Below, piece after piece: positions 48,935-57,768 of a stretch of DNA of 64,000 nucleotides; within the stretch, counting starts at the first letter, position 1, and each line of letters begins with the position of its first letter. Source of the stretch: Neolewinella antarctica. GTDB taxonomy: Bacteria > Bacteroidota > Bacteroidia > Chitinophagales > Saprospiraceae. Under the pieces are notes generated by a model. The model did not search any database. It saw nothing but the letters and a program-made list of their open reading frames with translations, and was not told the origin of the DNA. Location: positions 248,001 through 312,000 of the forward strand of contig NZ_JAATJH010000005.1 in NCBI RefSeq assembly GCF_011927835.1, written 5' to 3'. A program made the position numbers and the translations under genes.

Positions 48935-50437
48935 ATGAAAACCACCATCATCGGCGCCGGAATAGCCGGCCTCGCCGCCGCCGTCCGCCTCGCCGTCGCC
49001 GGCCACGAAGTCGACGTTTTCGAAGCCAACGCCACCCCCGGCGGCAAACTCTCTCAGTTTTCACTGGGTGATTACCGCTTCGATTTCGGCCCCTCCCTGT
49101 TCACGATGCCGCAGTACGTCGATGAGCTTTTCGAGCTGGCTGGGGAAGACCCGCGCGCGCACTTTAATTACGTCCGCCTGCCCGACGTCTGCCACTACTG
49201 GTGGAAGGACGGCACCACCTTCAGCGCGCCCGCCGATACGGAGGAACTCGCCGTGCGCGCCGAATCCACCTTCGGTATCCCCGCCCAACGAGTACGCGAT
49301 TTTATGGCCACCGCCGAACACAAGTACGAAACCACCGGCCGCACCTTCCTCGAAAAATCCCTCCACAAATCCAGCACCTGGCTCGACTGGAAGGTCGCCG
49401 GCACCATGCTCAAAATCCCCGGGCTCGACTTGTTCAGTAACATGAATGCCGTCCACGAACGCGACCTCGGCCACCCCAAACTCGTCCAGCTCTTCAACCG
49501 CTTTGCGACTTACAACGGCTCCAATCCCTACAAAGCGCCGGGATTGCTCTCGATGATCCCTCATTTCGAGCATCATTTCGGCGCGTGGCTGCCCGTGGGC
49601 GGCATGTTCGACATCAGCCAGAGCGTTTACGAGCTTGGCAAAAGACTTGGCGTAAATTATCATTTTAATACGCCGGTGAAGCAGGTTTTGCGCGGTCGCG
49701 GGTGCGTAGTAGGTGTAGAAACGGAGCAAGGTTTGGTGGATGCGGACGCCGTAATTTGTAACATGGACGTCTGGCTAGCCTACGACCGACTGCTCGACGG
49801 AGCTAAAAAACCTAAGCGCACCCTCAGCCAGCAAAAATCCACCAGCGCCGTCATCTTTTACTGGGGCATCGACCGCACCTTCGACGAGCTCGGCGTCCAT
49901 AACATCTTTTTTGCCGACGATTACGAAAACGAATTCACCAAACTCGAAGCCGGCGAACTAGCTGACGACGTCACTATCTACGTCAACGTAAGCAGCAAGC
50001 TCGTCCCCGGCGACGCGCCGGCCGGCGGGGAAAACTGGTTCGTGATGGTGAACGCCCCGGCCGATACCGGTCAGGATTGGGATGCCTGGGTAAAACCACT
50101 GCGTACCCGCGTAATTGCTCGGCTCTCCTCCCAACTAAACTTTGTACTTCCCACTCCCATTGCACCCGCGTCCACGCCTAAAAACGATTTAGCCGACCAC
50201 ATCGTCGAAGAACGCATCATCACCCCGACCCAGATCGAACGCCTCACCGGCAGCCACCAGGGCGCGCTCTACGGCAGCAGCTCCAACAACACGATGGCCG
50301 CCTTCCTGCGCCACCCGAACTTCAGCAGTGACATCGGCGGACTATACTTTCTGGGCGGCAGCGTCCACCCCGGCGGCGGCGTCCCTTTGTGTCTGCTCTC
50401 CGCCAAGATTACGGCCGGCTTGATTGAAAAAGATTAA
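48935..50437 (+). CDS. Phytoene/carotenoid desaturase family FAD oxidoreductase (CrtI/CrtD-like)
   Basis: 500 residues from the ATG at 48935. KTTIIGAGIAGLAAAVRLA is the FAD-binding loop, FDFGPSLFTMPQYVDELFEL is typical of carotenoid desaturases, and the C-terminal FLGGSVHPGGGVPLCLLSAK is the second FAD motif. The family introduces double bonds into phytoene or hydroxycarotenoids; the SLFTMP segment suggests the CrtD (3,4-desaturase) side. IPP/DMAPP would come from mvaA/fni. Two dispersed-unit copies are in frame: VLRGRGC (49690-49705) and IAPASTP (50162-50177), both at likely surface loops. Confidence 0.88.
   Translation: MKTTIIGAGIAGLAAAVRLAVAGHEVDVFEANATPGGKLSQFSLGDYRFDFGPSLFTMPQYVDELFELAGEDPRAHFNYVRLPDVCHYWWKDGTTFSAPADTEELAVRAESTFGIPAQRVRDFMATAEHKYETTGRTFLEKSLHKSSTWLDWKVAGTMLKIPGLDLFSNMNAVHERDLGHPKLVQLFNRFATYNGSNPYKAPGLLSMIPHFEHHFGAWLPVGGMFDISQSVYELGKRLGVNYHFNTPVKQVLRGRGCVVGVETEQGLVDADAVICNMDVWLAYDRLLDGAKKPKRTLSQQKSTSAVIFYWGIDRTFDELGVHNIFFADDYENEFTKLEAGELADDVTIYVNVSSKLVPGDAPAGGENWFVMVNAPADTGQDWDAWVKPLRTRVIARLSSQLNFVLPTPIAPASTPKNDLADHIVEERIITPTQIERLTGSHQGALYGSSSNNTMAAFLRHPNFSSDIGGLYFLGGSVHPGGGVPLCLLSAKITAGLIEKD
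49690..49705 (-). repeat. Dispersed 16-bp unit inside the desaturase gene
   Basis: GCGCGGTCGCGGGTGC, read in frame as LRGRGC; a second, diverged copy GCACCCGCGTCCACGC is at 50162-50177. Confidence 0.75.
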
Positions 50438-50534
50438 CGATTCGGAAAGATTTCGTAGCAAACACGTTGCACGGCTAGCGGGTTTTATAGAGCATTTCGA
50501 CCTAATCGTCGACGAACGCTCAAAATCTAACCAC

Positions 50535-51248
50535 GTGAAACAATTTACCTACTTCTTTTCTATCCTGATGGTTGCCATCGCACTCACCTTCAGCGGCTGT
50601 ACTGCTTCCAGAACCGCAAAGGGCGGCGTGATCGGTGGAGCTGCCGGCGGCGTGCTTGGCGGCGTGATCGGTAAAAATGGCGGCGACGGTACCAAGGGTG
50701 CCGTTATCGGCAGCGTCATTGGCGGAACCGCCGGTGCCATCGTAGGCCGTTATATGGACAAGCAGGCCCAGGAAATTCAGGAAGAAGTCCCCGGCGCTAC
50801 CGTAGAAACGACCACGACGACCGACCCCGAAACGGGCGAAACCGTCACCGAATCCATTAACGTCACCTTCGCCAGCGGCGTACTGTTCGAATTCGGCGCC
50901 TCCTCGCTGACGACCGCCAGCCGCGCCGAGTTGGACCGGATGTCCGGCATCATGAACCGCTACCCGGACACGGACATTACCATCGACGGCTACACGGACT
51001 CCAAGGGCTCCGATGATTTCAACCTGAAACTGAGTCAGAAACGCGCCGCCTCCGTGGCTGACTACCTGGCACAGAGCGGTATCAACCGGCAGCGGATGAT
51101 TACTCACGGTTACGGGGAAGCAAACCCCGTGGCTTCTAATGATACTGACGAGGGACGCGCGGCCAACCGCCGGGTGATCCTTGGTATCAAGGGAAACGAA
51201 TCAATTCAGCAGAAAGCTCGGGACGGGGAGTTGACTTCTCCTGAGTAA
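50535..51248 (+). CDS. OmpA-family lipoprotein with glycine-zipper
   Basis: 237 residues from a GTG at 50535 (KQFTYFFSILMVAIALTFSGC, lipoprotein signal). A glycine-zipper segment (GGVIGGAAGGVLGGVIGK, GSVIGGTAGAIVGRYMDK) precedes an OmpA C-terminal domain (FASGVLFEFGASSLTTASRA, TIDGYTDSKGSDDFNLKLSQ, SQKRAASVADYL, ITHGYGEANPVASN) that binds meso-DAP peptidoglycan. It is an outer-membrane anchored, wall-binding protein. An in-frame ATG at 50424 overlaps the desaturase end by 14 bp, but would bury the signal. The GTG is therefore preferred. Confidence 0.88.
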   Translation: MKQFTYFFSILMVAIALTFSGCTASRTAKGGVIGGAAGGVLGGVIGKNGGDGTKGAVIGSVIGGTAGAIVGRYMDKQAQEIQEEVPGATVETTTTTDPETGETVTESINVTFASGVLFEFGASSLTTASRAELDRMSGIMNRYPDTDITIDGYTDSKGSDDFNLKLSQKRAASVADYLAQSGINRQRMITHGYGEANPVASNDTDEGRAANRRVILGIKGNESIQQKARDGELTSPE

Positions 51249-51268
51249 ATCACCAGAATTCTTTTTTA

Positions 51269-51341
51269 ACACAAAAGGCACAAAAACACAGAAGGCACAA
51301 AAACGCTTATTGTGGTTTTGTGCCTTCTGTGTTCATCAATG
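51269..51341. repeat. AACACAAAAGGCACAAAA hairpin element
   Basis: AACACAAAAGGCACAAAAAC with ACAGAAGGCACAAAAACG at the left; TGGTTTTGTGCCTTCTGTGT at the right. It is an imperfect hairpin between the convergent OmpA and gatA genes. Same family as 59141-59280 and part of 33142-33270. Confidence 0.65.
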
Positions 51342-51370
51342 GATAAAGGTCGTCCGCAATGGCTCAGTGA

Positions 51371-52780
51371 TTACAACCCCTTCACAAAACTCAGCAACTT
51401 ACTTTCCTCCCACTGGTCCGCCATCAACTGAAAGCCGACCGGTAGGTGCCCCGCCGTGCCCGCCGGAATAGCGATTGCCGGTAGGCCCGCCAAATTTGCC
51501 AGCACGGTGTAAACGTCCGCTAGGTAGTTCGCGACCGGGTCGTCCAACCGCTCGCCAACCGGCCAGGGCAGGCTAGGGCTGACGGGCATCAGGATGAAAT
51601 CGTGTGCGTCGAGAATGCCCCGCAAATGATCGTGGATGAGGCGACGAACCTTCTGGGCTTTCCCGTAGTAAGCATCGTAATAACCGCTACTCAGCACGAA
51701 CGTGCCGAGTAGAATACGCCGCTGAACTTCCACGCCGAAGCCCTCCGTGCGGGATTTCGTGTACGTATCCGCAAGGTCAGTCGCCTCCGGACTGCGGTAA
51801 CCGTAGCGCATCCCGTCGTAGCGGCTAAGGTTAGAACTGGCCTCAGCGGTGGTGAGGACATAATAGGTGGGAACGACGTAATCGAAATAAGAAAATTTGG
51901 CGGGCGTCAGCGTGTGACCCCGGTCTTTCAGTCGCTCGATCGTCTCCTGCATACTTTTCTTGATGGCGGGGTCGAGGGCATCGCTTTCGAGAAGGTCGGC
52001 GAAGTAAACGATGCTTTGCTGCTCGGGCTCGGTGGTTGTCTTTGAATAAGGAAGGACGGGCTTGTTGGGCGCCGTCGCGTCGCGGCCATCGGCCCCGGCG
52101 GTGACTTCCAGGAGCAGGGCGATGTCCTCCACATTATTTCCCAGGAAACCGACGACGTCGAAACTCGATCCGTAAGCGATGAGCCCGTGCCGACTGATGC
52201 GCCCGTAAGTAGGTTTGAAACCGTACACCCCACAAAAAGAAGCGGGTTGACGTACGGAGCCACCGGTGCTGGACCCCACCGCCACCAAACAAGTCCCCGC
52301 CTGCACGGAGACCGCCGCACCGCCCGAGCTGCCGCCGGGGACGCGGGCCACGTCGGCGGCGTTGCGCGTCGGTCCGTAATGACTGTTTTCGTTGCCGGAA
52401 CCCATCGCGAACTCGTCGCAGTTCGTCCGCCCGATGATGATGGCGTCTTCGTCGAGTAGCCGTTGGACGGCCGTGGCGTTGTAGGGGCTCACGAAATTTT
52501 CCAACATCGCCGAGCCGGCGCTGACGCCGTGGCCGGCGTAACAAAGTACATCTTTGATGCTAACCACGACCCCGGCTAATCTGCCCAACCCGGCACCCTG
52601 CGACCGCGCCTCATCCTGGCGGGCGGCGGTGGCGAGAGCTTCGTCGCCGTAGACTTCCACGTAAATATTCAGGTACCGCTGGTCGTCGATCGCGTGGAGG
52701 TATTGCCGGACCACCTGGACGGTCGTCAATCGGCCTTTGTCGAGTGCCCCGCGGGTGGCGGCGATGGAGGTTGGTAGCAT
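51371..52780 (-). CDS. gatA: Asp-tRNA(Asn)/Glu-tRNA(Gln) amidotransferase subunit A
   Basis: A 469-residue amidase-signature enzyme. GVVVSIKDVLCYAGHGVSAG carries the catalytic Lys. VPGGSSGGAAVSVQAG and VAVGSSTGGSVRQPASFCGV carry the cis-Ser and nucleophile Ser. FKPTYGRISRHGLIAYGSSF is specific to GatA. PAIAIPAG and PVGFQLMAD close the fold. It releases ammonia from glutamine to amidate misacylated tRNA with GatB and GatC, which are not in the window. A dispersed unit copy (52593-52609) is in frame as EARSQGAG in the N-terminal region. Confidence 0.94.
   Translation of the reverse strand: MLPTSIAATRGALDKGRLTTVQVVRQYLHAIDDQRYLNIYVEVYGDEALATAARQDEARSQGAGLGRLAGVVVSIKDVLCYAGHGVSAGSAMLENFVSPYNATAVQRLLDEDAIIIGRTNCDEFAMGSGNENSHYGPTRNAADVARVPGGSSGGAAVSVQAGTCLVAVGSSTGGSVRQPASFCGVYGFKPTYGRISRHGLIAYGSSFDVVGFLGNNVEDIALLLEVTAGADGRDATAPNKPVLPYSKTTTEPEQQSIVYFADLLESDALDPAIKKSMQETIERLKDRGHTLTPAKFSYFDYVVPTYYVLTTAEASSNLSRYDGMRYGYRSPEATDLADTYTKSRTEGFGVEVQRRILLGTFVLSSGYYDAYYGKAQKVRRLIHDHLRGILDAHDFILMPVSPSLPWPVGERLDDPVANYLADVYTVLANLAGLPAIAIPAGTAGHLPVGFQLMADQWEESKLLSFVKGL
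52593..52609 (+). repeat. Dispersed unit in frame inside gatA
   Basis: GCACCCTGCGACCGCGC on the plus strand, one base longer than the common form; read on the minus strand as ARSQGAG. Confidence 0.65.
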
Positions 52781-52815
52781 GGGGCGAAGTTATGTGACCG
52801 GAAGTTGGTGCCTAG

Positions 52816-54171
52816 CTAATCAGATGGAATGATTCGGCCGGACTTCCACCACGCAACCTGCAAAAGCGCCCGTAAAACCATGAAAAATAACAGGCTGCCC
52901 CAGAGGCCCCAGTTGCCGTAATGCTGGCCCACCAGAAAGTAGCTAAGTAGGTAGCCGGCGAAAGCAATCAGCATTGTCTGGCGCATCGCCGCCGAGGCGG
53001 TGAGGCCGATATAGATGCCGTCGAGGAGGTAACAGGGGGTAGCGAGGAGGCAGAAGGCGACGACGACGGGTAAGTAGGTTAGGGCGGCGGCGAGCGTCTC
53101 GGCGGCGGCCCGTTCGGGTGCGAAGAGGCTTAGTAAGTGTGCTTGGCCGAAGCCGTAGATCAGTGCGTACAACACGGCCAGCGCCATGCCCCAGCCGAAG
53201 ATGTATTTGATCACGCGGTTCAGTTTTTGCCGGTCGCCGGCCCCGTGGTACTTCCCAACGAGACTCTCGGCAGCGAAGGCAAACCCGTCCACGCCGTAGC
53301 TGAGCCAGTTGACGAGTTGGAGCAGGATGACGTTTGCGGCCACTACGGCCGTGCCCACGTCGAGGGCGTTGGCGCGGTTGTAGAAAAAGGCGAAACTGAG
53401 GGTAAGGCAGAGGGTGCGGATGAAGATGTCGCGGTTGACCTTCAAGAAGTTGGCTAAGCTGGCGTGGTCATTTACCGTTCCGTCTGGCACCATTTTTTTG
53501 CGCGGTCGCAGGTGCCGGGTAAAATTAGCAAGCAAGCCGAGCCGGTGCCGCCGCCCTTCGTACCACAGCAGACCTATAGCGAAGATCAGGCCGACGTACT
53601 GCGCACCCACCGTCCCCCAGGCCACGCCAGAGATGCCCCAGCCGAGCGACTTTACGAAGTAAGTGCTCAGACCGATGTTTACACCGTTGATTAAGAAGGT
53701 TAACAGTAAAGGATAAACTGCATTCTGCCGTCCGAAAAACCACCCGAACAGCACCATCTGCAGCATCGCCGCCGGCGCGGCAAAGATCCGGACGAAGAAA
53801 TATTCATCGACCATCCCCGCCTGCTCCGCCCGAATGTTGAGCAACCAGGCGGTGAGTTCGGAAAGAGGGTATTGCAACACGACCAGGCCGAGCGAAAAAA
53901 CGATCGCCAGGAACATCCCCCGGTACAGTAAAGTCCGTTGCTCATCTACATCCTCCCGCCCGTAGGCCTGCGCCGTGAGCCCCGTCGTGCTCATCCGTAA
54001 AAAGCCAAAATTCCAGTAGACGAAATTGAACGCCATGCTGCCCAGCCCGACCGCCGCGAGGTGGCCCCCGCTCAGGTTGCCCATCAGCGCCGTATCGTAG
54101 CTCGACAGCAGCGGCACCGACAGGTTACTCAGGATGTTAGGCACGGCGAGCCGGAGGATGCGTCGGTTCAT
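52816..54171 (-). CDS. MATE family efflux transporter
   Basis: A 451-residue protein with twelve predicted membrane segments and the two-lobed MATE pattern (NILSNLSVPLLSSYDTALMG, GHLAAVGLGSMAFNFVYW, GLTAQAYGREDVDEQRTLL; second half GVDGFAFAAESLVGKYHGAG). The DinF/NorM-type proteins export cationic drugs or other organics with Na+ or H+. The cytoplasmic loop between the lobes contains RHLRPRKKMV, encoded by a copy of the dispersed unit (53500-53515). A full promoter precedes it and the mRNA is nearly leaderless. Confidence 0.93.
   Translation of the reverse strand: MNRRILRLAVPNILSNLSVPLLSSYDTALMGNLSGGHLAAVGLGSMAFNFVYWNFGFLRMSTTGLTAQAYGREDVDEQRTLLYRGMFLAIVFSLGLVVLQYPLSELTAWLLNIRAEQAGMVDEYFFVRIFAAPAAMLQMVLFGWFFGRQNAVYPLLLTFLINGVNIGLSTYFVKSLGWGISGVAWGTVGAQYVGLIFAIGLLWYEGRRHRLGLLANFTRHLRPRKKMVPDGTVNDHASLANFLKVNRDIFIRTLCLTLSFAFFYNRANALDVGTAVVAANVILLQLVNWLSYGVDGFAFAAESLVGKYHGAGDRQKLNRVIKYIFGWGMALAVLYALIYGFGQAHLLSLFAPERAAAETLAAALTYLPVVVAFCLLATPCYLLDGIYIGLTASAAMRQTMLIAFAGYLLSYFLVGQHYGNWGLWGSLLFFMVLRALLQVAWWKSGRIIPSD
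53500..53515 (+). repeat. Dispersed 16-bp unit in frame inside the MATE gene
   Basis: GCGCGGTCGCAGGTGC, read on the minus strand as HLRPRK in the loop between the two lobes. Confidence 0.75.
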
Positions 54172-54176
54172 GCCCG

Positions 54177-54207
54177 CAAAGGTGGAGTTTCCGGATTCGG
54201 TAACAAA
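54177..54207 (-). promoter_or_regulatory. Promoter of the MATE gene
   Basis: On the minus strand, -33 TTTG (54207-54204), 19 nt, -7 CACCTTTG (54184-54177; consensus TAnnTTTG). The ATG at 54171 is 5 nt after the -7 box, implying a leaderless mRNA. Confidence 0.65.
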
Positions 54208-54290
54208 GTTTATGACCGCCTTATCAACTAAGGAGTGGTGGTTGCGCGTCTTTAGTCCGAACTTTGTGACTCACGTAAACTGCCCCACCC

Positions 54291-54878
54291 ATGAAAACCC
54301 TCCGCTTACCTTTTTTCTTTTTACTCTGCATTAGCCTACTACTTTTTAATGGTTGTGGCGATGATGATGACGATGAACTAACGACGGAAAGACTTAACTA
54401 CGACGGCGTTAACGACACCGCTCCCATTCTGGATGCGGCCGTGTTCGCCGCTTATTTCCCCGCCGACCAGGTGCGTGATTTCCAGGGCCGCGAACTCGAA
54501 GCAGTCGAGTTTTTCCTGGCCACTCTGCCGCCCTCCGTTAGGGTAGTCATTTACGCCGCCGGCCCGACCGACGACGCCCCCGGCGACGAAATTTACGTCA
54601 GCCCCATTCTCAACCAGCGCATCAATAATGTGCAAACCTTCATCACCCACCGCCTCACCAGCCCACTGAGCCTTACTAGCGAGGGGATCTGGATCGGCAT
54701 TGAAACCGGTATTGAAGAGGGCGCTGCCTCGCAGACCGTAGGTTGCGATAACGGAGCTAACTACAACCCCAACGGCGATCGTATTCGTATCGGAGACGAG
54801 TGGCTAAGCTTCAGCCTGCGGAGTGGAGGTCAGGAGCAAGTCAACTGGAATATCCGCGGCGTCATTGCGGCTCAGTAA
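54291..54878 (+). CDS. Hypothetical lipoprotein
   Basis: 195 residues with a clear lipoprotein signal (FFLLCISLLLFNGCGDDDDD, Cys22) and an acidic linker after the Cys, as in Bacteroidota surface lipoproteins. The mature part is beta-rich (ELEAVEFFLATLPPSVRVVI, EGIWIGIETGIEEG) and ends with GGQEQVNWNIRGVIAAQ. No family is recognised. It is monocistronic with its own terminator directly after. Confidence 0.75.
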   Translation: MKTLRLPFFFLLCISLLLFNGCGDDDDDELTTERLNYDGVNDTAPILDAAVFAAYFPADQVRDFQGRELEAVEFFLATLPPSVRVVIYAAGPTDDAPGDEIYVSPILNQRINNVQTFITHRLTSPLSLTSEGIWIGIETGIEEGAASQTVGCDNGANYNPNGDRIRIGDEWLSFSLRSGGQEQVNWNIRGVIAAQ

Positions 54879-54897
54879 AGTAATTAGTAACCACCCG

Positions 54898-54938
54898 GCC
54901 CGCCCCACCTTACAACGGTGCGGGCGGGCTTTGTTTTT
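54898..54938 (+). terminator. Rho-independent terminator of the lipoprotein gene
   Basis: GCCCGCCCCACC (54898-54909) pairs with GGTGCGGGCGGGC (54917-54929), with one bulge, followed by TTTGTTTTT. Confidence 0.85.
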
Positions 54939-54967
54939 GCACCTACCGGACAAAGCCGTCGCCCCCG

Positions 54968-54998
54968 TTGTGGCCAATTAGAAAATTCCGTACCTTAG
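54968..54998 (+). promoter_or_regulatory. Promoter of the GH25 lysozyme gene
   Basis: TTG (54968-54970), 20 nt, TACCTTAG (54991-54998), a one-mismatch -7 box. It would give a leader of about 50 nt. Confidence 0.55.
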
Positions 54999-55055
54999 TC
55001 TTACCGTTTCTCCGCTAAATTAAACCAATTCATCATCTTTTCCCGCCCCATCATT

Positions 55056-55838
55056 TTGCTGTGCGCTTGCTTGGTAACCGTGGGGTTCACGGCTTGCTCG
55101 TCGGCCCCGCACGACGCGGATCGCTACGCGACGGTGGGTCTGGACGTGAGCCACTATCAGGGCCTGATCGACTGGGGTGACGTCAGTCACGGAAATCACG
55201 ACTTTGTGTTCATGAAGGCCACCGAGGGGCGGAGTTTGCGGGATAAAGCCTTTCTGTACAACTGGCAGAAGGCCGGCGAGCAGGGTTTGCGCCGGGGGGC
55301 TTATCACTTTTTCCGCCCGTCCGTCCCCGCCGCCGAGCAGGCCCGGCTGTACTTTAACACCGTCGATCTACGGCCGGGTGATCTCCCGCCGGTGCTGGAC
55401 GTGGAGAAAATCGGTCGTCTCACGGGAAACCAACTAGTTAGTGCCATCCGCGAATGGTCGGAGATGGCCGAGCTACGGTACGGCGTCAAACCCATCATCT
55501 ACACCGGGCAAAACTTTTACAACAACTACCTTGCCGGCCGGATTGACGACCATCACCTCTGGCTCGCCCGCTACGATAACGAGCAGCCCGTCACCGTTTG
55601 TGGGCGGTCGTACCAGTTTTGGCAGTATTCGGATCGGGGGCGCAGCCGGGGCATCCAGGGTCGTGTGGACAAGAATGTTTTTACGGGGACGACCGCCGAG
55701 TGGGCCGCACTGCCCATTCCACTACCGGGCGCTTCACCCGACTACCCGGAAGTACTGGAAGAGAGGACGATCAGCCAGCTACCGCGCGCGAAGAAGGGGA
55801 TGGATGATTTGGTGAGTTTCGGGGTAATTAGACGATAA
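55056..55838 (+). CDS. GH25 family lysozyme (muramidase), lipoprotein
   Basis: 260 residues. ATVGLDVSHYQGLIDW, VFMKATEGRSLRD, GAYHFFRP, PPVLDVEK (catalytic Asp/Glu) and SYQFWQYSDRG ... VDKNVFTG are the GH25 signature. The enzyme hydrolyses the MurNAc-GlcNAc bond of peptidoglycan. The N-terminus has a short lipoprotein signal (CACLVTVGFTAC). No ATG exists: the TTG at 55056 is the nearest start, but the frame is open upstream (IIFSRPIILLCAC) and a non-standard start slightly further upstream would give a better signal. Confidence 0.9.
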   Translation: MLCACLVTVGFTACSSAPHDADRYATVGLDVSHYQGLIDWGDVSHGNHDFVFMKATEGRSLRDKAFLYNWQKAGEQGLRRGAYHFFRPSVPAAEQARLYFNTVDLRPGDLPPVLDVEKIGRLTGNQLVSAIREWSEMAELRYGVKPIIYTGQNFYNNYLAGRIDDHHLWLARYDNEQPVTVCGRSYQFWQYSDRGRSRGIQGRVDKNVFTGTTAEWAALPIPLPGASPDYPEVLEERTISQLPRAKKGMDDLVSFGVIRR

Positions 55839-55906
55839 AGTGACGGACAGCTGAGACTCTTTTGGTAAGCTGACAAAAATCTTCTGCTCCGTTACCAAAT
55901 GACCCT

Positions 55907-55922
55907 GCACCCGCGACCGCGC
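55907..55922 (+). repeat. Dispersed 16-bp unit between GH25 and metX
   Basis: GCACCCGCGACCGCGC, a perfect copy, in the 118-bp gap between convergent genes. Confidence 0.8.
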
Positions 55923-55956
55923 CCAGATAAAAATTACAACTGACTACGTTTACACC

Positions 55957-57057
55957 TCATACTTCTTCACTACCCGGAATCGCAAAATTCCGCCCACTCA
56001 AACCCTCGGTGAACGCCCGCTTCGTGCCGGCGTCGATGTGAAGTTGATCCCCCAGAAAATCAGCTAGTAAGCGCCCGATTGTCCTGGTTTCCACCAGGAA
56101 GCCGTCGTGGCCGTAGTCCGATTGCATCACCTCCAGGCGACTGTTCTTAATGTAGCGACTGAGGAGGGATTGTTCTTCCGTGGGAAACAGAATATCCGTG
56201 TCAATGCTGATGATGAGCGTCGGGGCCGTGATGCCGCTCAGCGCCACCGCTGCGCCGCCCCGGTGCCGCCCGAGGTTGTGGGTATCCATGCTGCGGGACA
56301 GCGTGTAGTAGCAAGCCGGGTCGAAGCGTTTCCAAAGCTTAAACCCCTGATAACGCTGGTAGCTGCTGGCGCGAAAATCGTCCACGTCGTTGAGGTCGGG
56401 CTGCGTCTGCGTCGCGTCGTAGGTGCGGTAATGGCGGTAGGAAACGACGGCCATCGCACGGGCTGCTTCGAGGCCGGCCTTGCCCGCGTCGGGTGCGTCG
56501 GTTCCTAGCGTCGGGTCCGCTCGCAAGGCCATGCGTTGGGTTTCGTTGAAGGCGATGCCGTAAGCAGAGTGGCGGGCGTTTGTGGCGAGTAGGCACAAGA
56601 GGTCGAAACGGTCCGGTTGCAGGCAAGCCCACTCTCCGGCGCACTGGCCACCCATGCTGCCGCCCATCAACAATCTGATTCTGCCGATACCGAGATGGTC
56701 GGCGACGAGGGCGAAGAAGCGGGCGTGATCGCGGGTTGTAACGAGGGGGAAATTGAGCCCGTACCGTTTCCCAGTTTCCGGATTGATGCTCCTCGGACTC
56801 GTCGTACCGTAGCTACTCCCCAGCATGTTGACGCAGACGATAAAATACCGCTCCGGATCGATCGTGAACCCCGGCCCGACGAGGCCCGGCCACCAGTCTT
56901 CGCAGTCGGAATTGGCCGTCAGGGCGTGACAGACCCAAATGACGTTGTCGCGCGCGGCGTTGAGGGTGCCGTAGGTGTTATACGCGGCGGTCGGGTCCGG
57001 CAGGGTGGTGCCGGATTCCAGGGTGAAGGGGTGGGATATGTGGAGGTAGTTGGTCAA
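55957..57057 (-). CDS. metX: Homoserine O-acetyltransferase
   Basis: A 366-residue alpha/beta-hydrolase-fold acyltransferase. LLMGGSMGGQCAGEWA is the nucleophile elbow with the catalytic Ser, IDTDILFPTEEQ carries the Asp and GHDGFLVET the His. NSDCEDWWPGLVGPG and NMLGSSYGTTSPRS are family motifs. It acetylates homoserine, supplying the substrate of metY 768 bp upstream on the same strand. A DUF433/PIN-like pair stands between the two genes. The gap to the toxin gene is only 17 bp, so metX may be transcribed with the pair. Confidence 0.95.
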   Translation of the reverse strand: MTNYLHISHPFTLESGTTLPDPTAAYNTYGTLNAARDNVIWVCHALTANSDCEDWWPGLVGPGFTIDPERYFIVCVNMLGSSYGTTSPRSINPETGKRYGLNFPLVTTRDHARFFALVADHLGIGRIRLLMGGSMGGQCAGEWACLQPDRFDLLCLLATNARHSAYGIAFNETQRMALRADPTLGTDAPDAGKAGLEAARAMAVVSYRHYRTYDATQTQPDLNDVDDFRASSYQRYQGFKLWKRFDPACYYTLSRSMDTHNLGRHRGGAAVALSGITAPTLIISIDTDILFPTEEQSLLSRYIKNSRLEVMQSDYGHDGFLVETRTIGRLLADFLGDQLHIDAGTKRAFTEGLSGRNFAIPGSEEV

Positions 57058-57074
57058 ATCAGTTGTGTAGGTAA

Positions 57075-57413
57075 CTAAGCCTTGGTCAGCTTATGGTAAG
57101 TACTACGGAACGTTTCTTGCTCGCTCAGGTGTTGCTGAATTCTTTCAGCCAAAAAAATGTAGTCTGAAGTTTGAAAGCACGCCAGTATTCCAGGATGCGT
57201 CTCAACTTGTGCGTGAAGTTTTTTAAAGTCGCGCCAATTGTGTGTAAGGATGATGCGATCTTTTTCAATAGCTAATTCCAACACTTTGTTATCAGAAAAC
57301 CACTGTCTGTCTAACCCCAAATCTTTGATCGAAGTAATATCGTAGCCCGCGTCCCGCAGAAGTGGAATAACCTTTTGGTTGAAATCTTCATCCGCTAATA
57401 AAAATTTAATCAT
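57075..57413 (-). CDS. DUF5615-type PIN-like protein (putative toxin)
   Basis: 112 residues. The N-terminus IKFLLADEDFNQKVIPLLRD, the middle DNKVLELAIEKDRIILTHNW and RDFKKL carry the acidic residues expected of PIN-like nuclease folds (LADED, LTHNWRDF). DUF5615 proteins are predicted RNases partnered with DUF433 antitoxins. Its start overlaps the antitoxin stop by 4 bp. Toxicity is inferred from family, not shown. Confidence 0.85.
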   Translation of the reverse strand: MIKFLLADEDFNQKVIPLLRDAGYDITSIKDLGLDRQWFSDNKVLELAIEKDRIILTHNWRDFKKLHAQVETHPGILACFQTSDYIFLAERIQQHLSEQETFRSTYHKLTKA

Positions 57414-57751
57414 TCTTCTTCCAGTATTGCCGCCTCAAGTTCCTGCTCACGCCCTTGATAATATCTTTGAGCTACCCCGATGTCAATCATCGTCAGCGAG
57501 GAAAAAATCTCCAATATTTCAGCTTCCGATACACCATCAAGCAAGAATTTAACCACCCGAAAAACCGGTATACGCGTAGCACCCAAGCAGGGTCTACCGC
57601 CCGCAATATTCGGCGTCTCGAATACTCCGGGAAAAACCAAGCGGCTATTCTCCGGCATCAACATCTTTTGTAGCGCGGCAATCAATTCCATCTGTTCGGC
57701 GCGGGAGTGGGAGCGAGCCTTCTTAAGCGTATCGTCAATAAATGCGGTCAT
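57410..57751 (-). CDS. DUF433 family antitoxin
   Basis: 113 residues from the ATG at 57751 (MTAFIDDTLKKARSHSRAEQ). The DUF433 core is ETPNIAGGRPCLGATRIPVF and RVVKFLLDGVSEAEILEIFS, a helix-turn-helix-like fold. It overlaps the PIN-like gene by 4 bp (ATGA). The N-terminal helical extension is longer than in bare DUF433 proteins. The pair sits between metY and metX, and is more AT-rich than both, which suggests insertion into an older metY-metX arrangement. Confidence 0.87.
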   Translation of the reverse strand: MTAFIDDTLKKARSHSRAEQMELIAALQKMLMPENSRLVFPGVFETPNIAGGRPCLGATRIPVFRVVKFLLDGVSEAEILEIFSSLTMIDIGVAQRYYQGREQELEAAILEEE

Positions 57752-57768
57752 AGCGGCAATTTTTTGGT